64,000 nt of DNA from Oerskovia flava (GTDB taxonomy: Bacteria; Actinomycetota; Actinomycetes; Actinomycetales; Cellulomonadaceae): contig NZ_JAOXSR010000004.1 in NCBI RefSeq assembly GCF_026163685.1, positions 1 to 64,000 on the forward strand, written 5' to 3'. The first letter of the stretch is position 1. Each line of letters begins with the position of its first letter. The notes beneath the pieces were generated by a model, which worked only from the letters and a program-made list of their open reading frames with translations, made no database searches and was not told the origin of the DNA. The translations under genes and the position numbers were made by a program. Shown in pieces: positions 8,133 through 16,231 of the stretch.

Positions 8133-9878
8133 TCACGGTTGCGCACCGTCGTCACGACCGTCCACCCAGCCGCCCACGCCGGCCCACCCGCCCGCGGCGG
8201 TCTCGGCCGCGAGGTCGCGCGGGAAGCCCTGGGCGCCCGGGCGGGTCTGCCACGGGTGCGGGCCGTCGAGCGGCCGGTGCTCGACACCTGCCGCCGACAG
8301 TCGCGGCAGGTGGTCGCGCTCGAGACGGCCGAGGAACTCCCGCGACGTCGGCGAGCCGGGGGAGCGGTCGGTGGCCGGCGACCACACCGCCTCGGCGAAC
8401 GCCGCGAGGCGGGGGTAGGTCGCGTAGTCGACGCGGCGCGGGGAGTCGAGGTGCTCGGTCCACACCGCCGCCTGGGCGCCGAGGAGCCGCCCCGTCGTCG
8501 TGCCCGTGCCCAGCGTCTCGGCGAGCGCGCCCGCGGGCATCGGCTCGAACGCGTAGACGTCCTCGACCGTGCGCAGGAACCCGACCGGCACCGGCTCGTC
8601 CGCGCCGTCCCCCGCACGGTGGTCGAGGTAGACGACCTGCTCGGGCGACATGACGACGTCGTGCCCGGCGGCGAGCGCACGGGCGCCGACGGCGTAGCCG
8701 CGCCAGGAGGTCACGGCGACGTCGGTCGGCAGCTGCGGGCCGAACGCCTCGTCCCAGACGATCGCTCGGCGGCCGGCGGCGCGCACGTGCTCGGCCAGGC
8801 GGGCGAGGAACCAGCCGTGCAGCCCGGTGACGTCCGCGAGACCGAGGTCCTGGGCGCGCGCGACGATCTCCGGCTGCTCGCGCCACAGGGTCGCCGGGAC
8901 CTCGTCGCCCCCGAGCGCGATCCACGGTGAGTCGAAGACGTCGAGCACCTCGTCGAGCACGTGGCGGAAGAACGCGAGGGAGTCCTCCGACGGGTCGAGG
9001 ACCTCGGTGCTCACGCCCCAGGTGGTGCGGACCTCGTGAGGGGTCTTGCGCGTGCCGAGCTCGGGGTAGGCGGCGACCGCGGCCTCGACGTGGCCGGGGA
9101 CGTCGATCTCCGGGACGATCGTCACGCCACGCTCCCGGGCGTGCGCCACGATCTCCCGGAGGTCGTCGCGGGTGTACGACCCGCCGTGGGGCCGGCCGTC
9201 GAGAACTCCCGATCGCCACGTGCCCACGTTCGACTCGCGCCGCCACCCGCCCGTGGTCGTGAGCCGCGGGTAGCGCTCGACCGGCATGCGCCACCCCTGG
9301 TCGTCGGTCAGGTGGAGCTGGACGACGTTGAGCTTGTGCGCCGCCGCGAGGTCGACGAACCGCATCACCTCGCGCGGTGGCATGAAGTGCCGGGCCACGT
9401 CGAGGAGCACCCCGCGCCACACGAACCGCGGGTGGTCGGTGATCGTCACGTGCGCCAGGTTCACACCGGTGATGTCCGGGGCGGTCGGGGCGGCGCGGTA
9501 GGCCTGCGGGCCGGCGAGCTGGCGCAGCGTCTGGGCGGCGGCGTGCGCGCCCGCCGCGTCGGCCGCCTCGACGCGCACGCCGTCCCCGTCCACCGTGAGG
9601 CGGTAGCCGCCGGCGGGGAGGTCCGGCCCGACGGCGAACGTCACGTCCGCGGGCGCCTCGGGTACCCCGTGCAGGTCGATCCCGAAGGCGGACTCGGTGG
9701 TGCGGCGCCACCACCGGGCGGCCGCGGCGAGCTCGGGGTGCGCGCTCACGCGCACGCCCGTGCGCAGGGTGAGCATGCCCGGCACGGTGCCCGGCGCGGC
9801 GGATGCGCCGGATGCGCCGGGTGTGCCGATGGCGACCACGCTGACGGGTGCGGGCAGGAGTCCGGCGGCGGTGTGCAT
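8133..9878 (-). CDS. Beta-N-acetylhexosaminidase, GH20
   Basis: A 581-residue GH20 enzyme that removes terminal beta-GlcNAc or GalNAc. The N-terminal non-catalytic domain (about residues 40-150) is followed by the TIM barrel, with HLTDDQGWRMP and the catalytic pair D325-E326 in GGDEVP. No convincing signal peptide is present: the N-terminus is Ala/Gly/Pro-rich without a basic start, so a cytoplasmic location is likely. An internal Met (MLTLRTG) is an alternative start. A TAGGCT hexamer ends 6 bases before the ATG and there is no good ribosome-binding site, so the mRNA may be leaderless. Next to namZ and murQ, it probably replaces NagZ in stripping GlcNAc from imported fragments. Confidence 0.9.
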   Translation of the reverse strand: MHTAAGLLPAPVSVVAIGTPGASGASAAPGTVPGMLTLRTGVRVSAHPELAAAARWWRRTTESAFGIDLHGVPEAPADVTFAVGPDLPAGGYRLTVDGDGVRVEAADAAGAHAAAQTLRQLAGPQAYRAAPTAPDITGVNLAHVTITDHPRFVWRGVLLDVARHFMPPREVMRFVDLAAAHKLNVVQLHLTDDQGWRMPVERYPRLTTTGGWRRESNVGTWRSGVLDGRPHGGSYTRDDLREIVAHARERGVTIVPEIDVPGHVEAAVAAYPELGTRKTPHEVRTTWGVSTEVLDPSEDSLAFFRHVLDEVLDVFDSPWIALGGDEVPATLWREQPEIVARAQDLGLADVTGLHGWFLARLAEHVRAAGRRAIVWDEAFGPQLPTDVAVTSWRGYAVGARALAAGHDVVMSPEQVVYLDHRAGDGADEPVPVGFLRTVEDVYAFEPMPAGALAETLGTGTTTGRLLGAQAAVWTEHLDSPRRVDYATYPRLAAFAEAVWSPATDRSPGSPTSREFLGRLERDHLPRLSAAGVEHRPLDGPHPWQTRPGAQGFPRDLAAETAAGGWAGVGGWVDGRDDGAQP

Positions 9879-9884
9879 CGGTCG

Positions 9885-9890
9885 AGCCTA
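9885..9890 (-). promoter_or_regulatory. Probable -10 element of a leaderless promoter for the GH20 gene
   Basis: TAGGCT fits the actinobacterial TANNNT -10 and ends 6 bases before the ATG at 9878, putting the transcript start on or next to the start codon. Confidence 0.45.
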
Positions 9891-10031
9891 TAGGCAGGAG
9901 TGCTCACGAATCACGCGGAGAGCGCACCGGGGGCCGTCGTCCGCGGACGCCGAGCGGATCTGACGTGGTGTCTGGTCAATGTCACGTGGTGGCCGACCGC
10001 TCCGGGGCGCGACCTCCCAGCGGCGGGTGTC

Positions 10032-11225
10032 ATGATGCTGGACATGCCCTCGTTCTCCCCCCAGGACGCCGCCACCACCGCCCCCCAGGCCTCGTCCGCC
10101 GCCGACTCGCTCCCGTACGACGCTCTCCTGCTGTACTCGTTCGGCGGGCCGAACAAGCCCGAGGACGTCGTGCCCTTCCTCCGCAACGTGACCGCGGGCA
10201 AGGGCATCCCCGACTCGCGCCTCGAGGAGGTCGGCGAGCACTACTACGGGTTCGGCGGGAAGAGCCCCATCAACGGGCAGAACCTCGCGCTCAAGGCCGC
10301 CCTCGAGGCGGAGCTCGCGCGTCGCGGCATCGCGCTGCCCGTCGTGTGGGGCAACCGCAACTGGGAGCCGTACACCACCGACGCGATCGACGAGCTCGAG
10401 GCGCTCGGCGCGCAGCGCGCGGTCGCGCTCGTGACCTCCGCCTTCTCGTCCTACTCCGGCTGCCGGCAGTACCGCGAGGACCTCGCCGTGACGCTCGAGA
10501 AGCGCGGCCAGCTCGACGGCACCGGCTCGACCGGGGTGCAGTTCGACAAGATCCGCTCGTACTTCAACCACCCCGGGTTCGCCCGGGCGAACATCGACGC
10601 CGTGCTCGACGGCTACGCGGCGCTGGCCGACAAGGGTGGGGACGGCGCCGCGGCACGGCTCGTGTTCGTCACGCACTCCATCCCGGACACCATGGAGGCG
10701 GCGTCGCGCATCGCGCAGGCGACGTACTCCGAGCAGCACCTCGATCTGGCCCGCGTCGTCGCCGCGGAGGTCTCGCAGCGGCTGGGGCACGACGTCGCGT
10801 GGGACCTCGCGTACTGCTCGCGCTCCGGCCCGCCGAGCCAGCCCTGGCTCGAGCCGGACGTGAACGACCACCTCGAGGCGCTGGCGGCCGAGGGCGTGCG
10901 CGACGTCGTGCTGTCGCCGATCGGTTTCATCTCGGACCACATGGAGGTCGCCTACGACCTCGACACGGAGGCGCTGGCGACCGCGGACGGGCTCGGCATG
11001 ACCGCGGTCCGCGCGGGTACCGTGAGCACGCGCGAGCCGTTCGTGCGCGGTCTCGTCGACCTCCTGCTGGAGCGCGCGGCGATGGCGCGCGGCGACGACG
11101 TCGAGCAGGCGACGGTCGGCACGCTGCCGCCGTTCCGCTCCGTCTGCGCACCGGGTTGCTGCCTGCGCCGCGACGGCGAGCCGAGCGGCGTCCCGGCCCT
11201 GTGCAGCGAGTCCCTGACCAGCTGA
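10032..11225 (+). CDS. cpfC: Coproporphyrin III ferrochelatase
   Basis: Inserts Fe2+ into coproporphyrin III in the Gram-positive heme pathway. The protein has the [18 protein letters not shown] start, the YYGFGGKSP and GNRNW segments, the catalytic His in [10 protein letters not shown], and [15 protein letters not shown]. Cysteines in SGCRQY and in the C-terminal CAPGCC match the ligands of the [2Fe-2S] cluster seen in mycobacterial ferrochelatase. The start is uncertain: ATGs lie at 10032, 10035 and 10044, and none has a strong ribosome-binding site. The frame also stays open upstream to 9900, but that part does not look coded. HemQ, the next step of the pathway, follows after 202 bp. Confidence 0.93.
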   Translation: MMLDMPSFSPQDAATTAPQASSAADSLPYDALLLYSFGGPNKPEDVVPFLRNVTAGKGIPDSRLEEVGEHYYGFGGKSPINGQNLALKAALEAELARRGIALPVVWGNRNWEPYTTDAIDELEALGAQRAVALVTSAFSSYSGCRQYREDLAVTLEKRGQLDGTGSTGVQFDKIRSYFNHPGFARANIDAVLDGYAALADKGGDGAAARLVFVTHSIPDTMEAASRIAQATYSEQHLDLARVVAAEVSQRLGHDVAWDLAYCSRSGPPSQPWLEPDVNDHLEALAAEGVRDVVLSPIGFISDHMEVAYDLDTEALATADGLGMTAVRAGTVSTREPFVRGLVDLLLERAAMARGDDVEQATVGTLPPFRSVCAPGCCLRRDGEPSGVPALCSESLTS

Positions 11226-11227
11226 GA

Positions 11228-11408
11228 CACCAGAGCGCTGTGGGCGGGATCGTGGGGGGGGGGACGGGGCCGCGGTCCCCCCCCCACCCCCCCCCCCCCC
11301 CCGGGCCCGGTCCCGCGTGTCCCGGACCCCCGGAGCCACCAGAGCGCTGGGGGCGGGATCGTGGCGGGAATCCGTGGCCGGATTCCCGCCACGATCCCGC
11401 CCACAGCG
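11228..11408. repeat. Direct and inverted repeat block between cpfC and hemQ
   Basis: A 28-bp unit (CACCAGAGCGCTGTGGGCGG, then GATCGTGG) occurs at 11228-11255 and again at 11337-11364 with one mismatch. Its inverse lies at 11389-11408, so the first copy also pairs with the end. In addition, 11351-11374 and 11379-11402 form a perfect 24-bp stem with a TGGC loop. The block fills the gap between the heme genes and ends 19 bases before the hemQ start. It resembles a REP-like element; no open frame in it looks coding. Confidence 0.8.
11255..11302. repeat. Poly-G/poly-C hairpin and 16-C homopolymer
   Basis: Ten G at 11254-11263 followed by AC pair with GT plus nine C (11275-11285), giving an 11-bp stem around a 9-base loop. 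An A and then an uninterrupted run of 16 C (11287-11302) follow. Tracts like these are prone to slippage in vivo and to sequencing error. Confidence 0.8.
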
Positions 11409-11427
11409 GATGAGCGAGGAGAGAACC

Positions 11428-12201
11428 GTGAGTGAGACCACCAGCCAGAGCCATGTGCACGGCGACACCGGCGCGGCCGTCGACACCGAGAGCATCAACG
11501 CGACGATCCGGTACACGATGTGGTCGGTGTTCTCGCTGACGGAGACGCTCCCCGAGGACGCCGACGAGCGGGCGTCACTCGTGCGCGAGGCCGAGGGCCT
11601 CGTGGGTGGCGGGCCGGACCAGGGCGTCGACCCGGCCCAGGCCGACGGCGACCTCGTCCTGCGCGGCTGGTACGACGTCGGCGGGCTGCGCTCGGACGCC
11701 GACCTCATGGTCTGGTTCCACGGGCCGAGCATCGAGGCCGTCCAGGGCGCCTACCAGCGGCTGCGGGCGAGCGACCTCGGGCGTGCGCTGGAGCCGGTGT
11801 GGTCCGTCGCTGCGATGCACCGCCCCGCCGAGTTCAACCGCGGGCACGTGCCGGCGTTCCTCGCGGGCGAGAAGCCGCGCGACTACATCTGCGTGTACCC
11901 GTTCGTGCGCTCCTACGACTGGTACCTCCTGCCCGAGGCCGAGCGCCGCACGATGCTGCGCGACCACGGCGTCGCAGCCGCCGGGTACAAGGACGTGCGG
12001 GCAAACACCGTCTCGGCGTTCGCGCTGGGCGACTACGAGTGGATCCTCGCGTTCGAGGCCGACGAGCTGCACCGCATCGTCGACCTCATGCGCGACCTCC
12101 GGGACACCGAGGCCCGCCGCCACGTGCGCGAGGAGGTGCCGTTCTTCACCGGCCCGCGCACCACGCTCCTCGACTGGGCAGGTCGACAGCCCCTCGCCTG
12201 A
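11428..12201 (+). CDS. hemQ: Coproheme decarboxylase HemQ (chlorite dismutase family)
   Basis: Converts coproheme III to heme b by two oxidative decarboxylations, the last step of the coproporphyrin pathway. The 257-residue protein carries the actinobacterial signature [18 protein letters not shown] with the catalytic Tyr, followed by [19 protein letters not shown] and the [13 protein letters not shown] segment. GTG at 11428 was chosen because GAGGAG lies six bases upstream; an in-frame ATG at 11410 is less well placed. The gene follows cpfC on the same strand, and the repeat block between them raises the question of whether they are co-transcribed. Confidence 0.93.
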   Translation: MSETTSQSHVHGDTGAAVDTESINATIRYTMWSVFSLTETLPEDADERASLVREAEGLVGGGPDQGVDPAQADGDLVLRGWYDVGGLRSDADLMVWFHGPSIEAVQGAYQRLRASDLGRALEPVWSVAAMHRPAEFNRGHVPAFLAGEKPRDYICVYPFVRSYDWYLLPEAERRTMLRDHGVAAAGYKDVRANTVSAFALGDYEWILAFEADELHRIVDLMRDLRDTEARRHVREEVPFFTGPRTTLLDWAGRQPLA

Positions 12202-12215
12202 CCTGCTCCAAGATG

Positions 12216-12229
12216 CTCAGCATGCTGAG
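12216..12229. promoter_or_regulatory. 14-bp perfect palindrome upstream of the TspO-like gene
   Basis: CTCAGCATGCTGAG is a perfect palindrome centred about 25 bp before the ATG at 12248, in the 46-bp gap after hemQ. Its shape and place suggest a dimeric repressor operator. A PadR- or MarR-type protein is a guess. Confidence 0.45.
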
Positions 12230-12247
12230 TGATGCCATCGTGGAGTC

Positions 12248-13078
12248 ATGACGACCGCAGCCGCCTCCCCGTCCGTGTCCACCTCGCCGACGTCGTCCGA
12301 CCGTGTGCGCCAGGTCGTCGTCCTCGTCGGCTCGCTCGTCGCCGCCGGTGCCGCGGCCTACGGCGCCGGCGCGTTCGGCGGGACGGCCGTCGAGCGCACG
12401 TCCGGCGGCGCGCTGTCGGCCGACGCGACGCCCGTGGCCCCCGACAACCCGGCCTTCCGCATCTGGTCGGTGATCTACCTCGGGCTCTTCGTCCTCGCCG
12501 TCTACCAGGCGCTGCCGCGCCACGCCACCAGGCCTCGCCTGCGCGCCACCTCCTGGTGGGTGCTCGCGTCGATGGTCCTCAACGCGGCGTGGATCGGCGT
12601 CGTGCAGGCGGGGTGGCTCGCGGCGAGCGTCGTCGTGATCGCCGCGCTGCTGGTGGTCCTCGCGGTGATCGTGGTGCGGCTCGTGCGGTCCACGCCGGAC
12701 AGCACCGTCCAGGGGGTCGTCCTCGACGGCACCGTCGGGCTCTACACGGGCTGGGTGAGCGTGGCGACGCTCGCGAACGTCGCCGCGACCCTGACCGACG
12801 CCGGTGCGGGCGGGCTCGGCCTCGGCGCGACCGGCTGGGGCGCGGTGCTCGTCGTGCTCGCAGCGGCGCTGTCGGTCGCGTGGGCCACGTTCACCGCCCG
12901 ACGCCGCGCGCTCGCCCTCGGCATCGGGCTCGCCATGGCCTGGGGTCTCGCGTGGATCGCAGTCGGCCGGTTCCAGGGCCCGCTCGTCGACGAGACGGTG
13001 GCCTGGTTCGCCGTGGCAGCCTCGGCGGTCGCGCTCGTCGCCCCGGTGGTCACGACGCTGCGTGCCCACCGGGGCTAG
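12248..13078 (+). CDS. TspO/MBR-family membrane protein
   Basis: A 276-residue Ala/Val-rich integral membrane protein with seven or more hydrophobic segments. The segment NPAFRIWSVIYLGLF and the Trp-rich stretches (SWWVLASMVLNAAWIG) resemble the core of tryptophan-rich sensory (TspO) proteins, though it is longer than the usual 160 residues and carries an extra C-terminal half. TspO proteins bind porphyrins, which fits its position directly after hemQ. GTGGAGTC precedes the ATG. Assignment rests on motif resemblance and context, so it could be a diverged relative with another role. Confidence 0.65.
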   Translation: MTTAAASPSVSTSPTSSDRVRQVVVLVGSLVAAGAAAYGAGAFGGTAVERTSGGALSADATPVAPDNPAFRIWSVIYLGLFVLAVYQALPRHATRPRLRATSWWVLASMVLNAAWIGVVQAGWLAASVVVIAALLVVLAVIVVRLVRSTPDSTVQGVVLDGTVGLYTGWVSVATLANVAATLTDAGAGGLGLGATGWGAVLVVLAAALSVAWATFTARRRALALGIGLAMAWGLAWIAVGRFQGPLVDETVAWFAVAASAVALVAPVVTTLRAHRG

Positions 13079-13114
13079 AGCCGGTGCGGACGGGTCAGGG
13101 GCCGCCCGGGCCGG

Positions 13115-14437
13115 TCAGGGGTAGAGACCGCGGATCTGGTGGGCCTCCGCGACGCGCTTGACACCGATCACGAGGGCCGCGTCCCGCAGGCTCAGCTCCT
13201 CGCGCCGCGCGAGCGCGGCCACGTCCGCGTACGCCGAGAGCATGCGCAGCTCGAGCTTCTCGCCGATCTCCTGCGCGGTCCACCAGTACGCCTGGTTGGC
13301 CTGGACCCACTCGAAGTACGACACGACGACGCCGCCGGCGTTCGCGAGGACGTCCGGCACGACCGTCACGCCCTTCTTGGCGAGGATCCGGTCCCCACCG
13401 GCCGTCGTCGGGCCGTTGGCGCCCTCCACGACCCAGCGTGCCTGGACCGCGTCCGCCGTGATCTCGTCGAGGACGCCCTCGACCGCGGCGGGGACCAGGA
13501 CGTCGACGTCCAGCGCGAGGAGGGAGGTGTTGTCGATCGGTTCGCCGCGCTCGAAGCCGACGACGGAGCCGGTCGCGTCGACGTGCTCGAACAGCGACCG
13601 GATGTCGAGCCCGTCGGGGTCGTGCACCCCGCCGTGCTGGTCGCTCACGGCGACGACGCGCGCCCCTTCGCCGGCGAAGATCGCGGCCGCGTGCGAGCCG
13701 ACCTTGCCGAAGCCCTGCACGGCGACGCTGACGTCCCGCAGCTCGACCCCGGCGTCGGCCAGCGCCGCCTTCGTCGTGTGCACGACGCCCGACGACGTCG
13801 CGGTCGCCCGCCCCAGCGAGCCGCCCACGGGGATGGGCTTGCCGGTCACGACGGCAGGGATGGTGTACCCCTGGTTGACGGAGTAGGTGTCCATGACCCA
13901 CGCCATCGTCTGCTCGTTCGTGCCCATGTCCGGGGCCATGATGTCCCGCTCGGGCCCGATCACGGGCATGATCTCCGAGGTGTAGCGACGCGTGACGCGC
14001 TCGAGCTCGGCCTGCGAGTAGCCCGTCGGGTCGATCGAGACACCACCCTTCGCGCCGCCGTAGGGCAGGTCGACGATGGCGCACTTCCACGTCATCCACA
14101 TCGCCAGCGCACGCACCTCGTCGACGTCGACGCTCGGGTGGTAGCGCAACCCGCCCTTGCCCGGTCCGCGCGAGACGTTGTGCTGGACACGGAAACCGTG
14201 GAAGAGCTCGATCTTGCCGTCGTCGCGCCGCAGCGGCACGGAGACGTTGATCTCGCGCCGCGGCGTCCCCAGCATCTCGTGCAGGCCGTCGTCGTACCCG
14301 AGGATCTCGACCGCGGTCGCGAGCTGGCTGCGGGCGGTCGTGATCGCCGACCCGGCGCCAGGCTGCTGCCGGGTCGGCGGGTGGTCGGGCGCCTCTGGCG
14401 GGGTGGCTCCCGTGTGGGGCTCGGACGTCGTCGTCAC
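13115..14437 (-). CDS. gdhA: Glutamate dehydrogenase (Glu/Leu/Phe/Val dehydrogenase family)
   Basis: A 440-residue dehydrogenase that interconverts glutamate and 2-oxoglutarate plus ammonia. It shows the substrate-binding segment GPGKGGLRYHPSV, the catalytic-lysine motif LPYGGAKGGV, the catalytic aspartate in APDMGTNEQTMAW, and the Rossmann signature VAVQGFGKVGSHAA. GTG at 14437 has GGAGGA five bases upstream, excluding the longer reading. A Pro/Thr-rich leader of about 30 residues precedes the conserved start. Coenzyme specificity is not certain. Near putA, it completes a proline-to-glutamate-to-2-oxoglutarate route, although the genes are not in one operon. Confidence 0.92.
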   Translation of the reverse strand: MTTTSEPHTGATPPEAPDHPPTRQQPGAGSAITTARSQLATAVEILGYDDGLHEMLGTPRREINVSVPLRRDDGKIELFHGFRVQHNVSRGPGKGGLRYHPSVDVDEVRALAMWMTWKCAIVDLPYGGAKGGVSIDPTGYSQAELERVTRRYTSEIMPVIGPERDIMAPDMGTNEQTMAWVMDTYSVNQGYTIPAVVTGKPIPVGGSLGRATATSSGVVHTTKAALADAGVELRDVSVAVQGFGKVGSHAAAIFAGEGARVVAVSDQHGGVHDPDGLDIRSLFEHVDATGSVVGFERGEPIDNTSLLALDVDVLVPAAVEGVLDEITADAVQARWVVEGANGPTTAGGDRILAKKGVTVVPDVLANAGGVVVSYFEWVQANQAYWWTAQEIGEKLELRMLSAYADVAALARREELSLRDAALVIGVKRVAEAHQIRGLYP

Positions 14438-14582
14438 TGGTCCTCCGGATGTGAGGTGGGTGGCCGCTCGGGGTGGTGCGGCAGCGTTCGAGCCCAACCT
14501 ACCGCCGCCTGCCACCCCGCGTCCGCCCGACGCCGCGTCGGGTCCCCGTCCGGTTCGCCGTTCCGGGACCCGACCGGCGTCG

Positions 14583-15362
14583 TCAGTCGGCGAGCGCGTC
14601 GACCTGGGCGAGCTGCTCGGCGTCCAGCGTGAACCCGGCGACGTCGAAGTTCGCCTCGATCCGTTCGGGGGTGACCGACTTCGGGATCACGACGAACCCG
14701 TGGTCGATGTGCCAGCGCAGCACCACCTGGGCCGGCGTGACGCCGTGCGCCTCGGCGACGTCGCGCAGCACGGGGGAGTCGAGGTCGGTCCGCTTGAACG
14801 GCGAGTACCCCTCGAGCACGACGCCGCGCCGGGCCAGCTCGCCCGCGAGCCGCTGGTCGTAGTCCGCCGGGCTCCACGGGATCTGGTCCACCGCCGGCGT
14901 CTGGCCGGTCTGCTCGGAGAGGATGTCGACCTGCTCGACCGAGTAGTTGCTCACCCCGACCGAGCGGACGAGGCCCTCGTCGCGCAGCGTGAGGAACTGC
15001 TCCCAGACCCACGGGGAGGCCTCCTTGTTCGGCGGCCAGTGGATGAGCCACAGGTCGACGTAGTCGGTGCCGAGGTCGCGCAGCGACGCCTCGAGCGTCG
15101 CCCGCTCGCGGCCCGCGGCGTCGGGCGGGAGCTTCGTCGTGACGAACACGTCGCTGCGCGCCACGCCCGACTCGGCGAGCGCACGACCGACCTGGTCCTC
15201 GTTGCCGTAGCCGGTCGCGGTGTCGACGTGGCGGTAGCCGACGTCGAGCGCGTGCCGTACCGAGCGGTACGCGTCGTCGCCCTCCGACTGCCACGTGCCG
15301 AGGCCCAGCAGCGGCATGTCGCCGCCGGGCAGGGGGACGGTGGGGATGGGTGTCGGTGTCAT
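14583..15362 (-). CDS. Aldo/keto reductase
   Basis: A 259-residue TIM-barrel NADPH-dependent oxidoreductase of the 2,5-diketo-gluconate reductase-like group. The catalytic tetrad is visible: Asp and Tyr in HVDTATGYGNEDQVG, Lys in VFVTTKLPP and His in WLIHWPP. The coenzyme-binding VIPKSVTPERI lies near the C-terminus. Length is typical, although most members run about 15 residues longer. The neighbours are glutamate dehydrogenase (same strand, 145 bp downstream) and the PAS-AraC regulator (upstream, 55 bp). The substrate cannot be told. Confidence 0.9.
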   Translation of the reverse strand: MTPTPIPTVPLPGGDMPLLGLGTWQSEGDDAYRSVRHALDVGYRHVDTATGYGNEDQVGRALAESGVARSDVFVTTKLPPDAAGRERATLEASLRDLGTDYVDLWLIHWPPNKEASPWVWEQFLTLRDEGLVRSVGVSNYSVEQVDILSEQTGQTPAVDQIPWSPADYDQRLAGELARRGVVLEGYSPFKRTDLDSPVLRDVAEAHGVTPAQVVLRWHIDHGFVVIPKSVTPERIEANFDVAGFTLDAEQLAQVDALAD

Positions 15363-15417
15363 CCGTCCAGTCTCCCTGCGACCGGCCCGGGTCGCACGGC
15401 GGTGTGCTGGGCGACCG

Positions 15418-16179
15418 TCAGCGACGGGCGCGGCGGCGGAACGACGACGGCGTCTGGCCGGTGAGCCGGGCGAAGGTGCGCGTGAACGACGGCTGGTCGT
15501 AGAACCCGCACGCCGACGCGACGTCGGCGATGCTGCGCTCGTCCGCGGCGAGGAGCTGCGCGGCCCGGTCGACCCGGGTGCGCAGGACGAGCTGGCGGGG
15601 GCTCAGCGAGTACACGCGCCGGACGCGGCGGTCGAGCACGGACGGGGTGCAGCCGGCGAGCTCGGCGAGCCGGGCGAGCGGCAGCGGTTCGTCCAGCCGC
15701 GCGGCCACCTCGGCGACGAGGCGGGACATCGAGTCCATGGTCGCGTCGTCGGCCTCGCCCGCCCGCAGGTCCTGCGAGACGCTCACCAGCCCGACGACGA
15801 CGCCCGCGGCGTCGTGCACGGGGAGCTTGGAGGTGAGGAACCACCCCGACGTCCCGCCGAGGCGACGGATGTGCTCGAGCTCGCCGCGCAGCGCGGTGCC
15901 GCTCGCCAGCACCTCGCCGTCCTGCTGCTCGTAGCGCTCGGCGAGCTGCGGCACGAAGAGGTCCGCCGCGCGCCGACCGACCACGGCGCGGCGCGAGCGC
16001 TCGTTCGTCCGGGCGACGAAGACCCGGTTGACGAGGACGTACCGCCCGGTCGTGTCCTTCGCGCAGAACATCGTCGACGACAGCTCGTCCATGAGGTCGA
16101 CCATCGCGGGGCTCAGGGCGGCGAGCAGCGCCTCGGCCTCGGGCCAGGCGCGCGGCGGATTGTCGTGAACAGGTGTCAT
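15418..16179 (-). CDS. PAS-domain AraC-family transcriptional regulator, probable putA activator
   Basis: A 253-residue regulator. The N-terminal half (about residues 25-140) is a PAS-like sensor (FCAKDTTGRYVLVNRVFV, then FLTSKLPVHDAAGVVVGLVS). The C-terminal 100 residues are an AraC helix-turn-helix pair, with the second helix in GFYDQPSFTRTFARLTGQTP. Only 52 bp separate its start from that of putA on the opposite strand, so both promoters share that gap. It is probably an activator of putA responding to proline or to a redox/flavin cue. The ligand is unknown. Confidence 0.85.
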   Translation of the reverse strand: MTPVHDNPPRAWPEAEALLAALSPAMVDLMDELSSTMFCAKDTTGRYVLVNRVFVARTNERSRRAVVGRRAADLFVPQLAERYEQQDGEVLASGTALRGELEHIRRLGGTSGWFLTSKLPVHDAAGVVVGLVSVSQDLRAGEADDATMDSMSRLVAEVAARLDEPLPLARLAELAGCTPSVLDRRVRRVYSLSPRQLVLRTRVDRAAQLLAADERSIADVASACGFYDQPSFTRTFARLTGQTPSSFRRRARR

Positions 16180-16231
16180 CTCAGCCCGGATCGTACAAGA
16201 CAGGCCTGCGCCGAGGAGGCACGCTGGACTG

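Noticed and set aside
8114-8135. Direct repeat GTGTCACGGTT at the namZ-GH20 junction as an operator
   Set aside because: It is two short copies overlapping the GH20 stop codon between convergent genes, where an operator is unlikely.
11254-11302. 6C-type structured RNA
   Set aside because: The C runs are there, but the two-hairpin layout with six-C loops is not; the Cs are in the stem and in a plain tract.
9888-11732. Minus-strand frame of 614 codons over cpfC and the repeat block
   Set aside because: It lies antisense to cpfC, and its Gly/Pro-rich centre is just the homopolymer tract.
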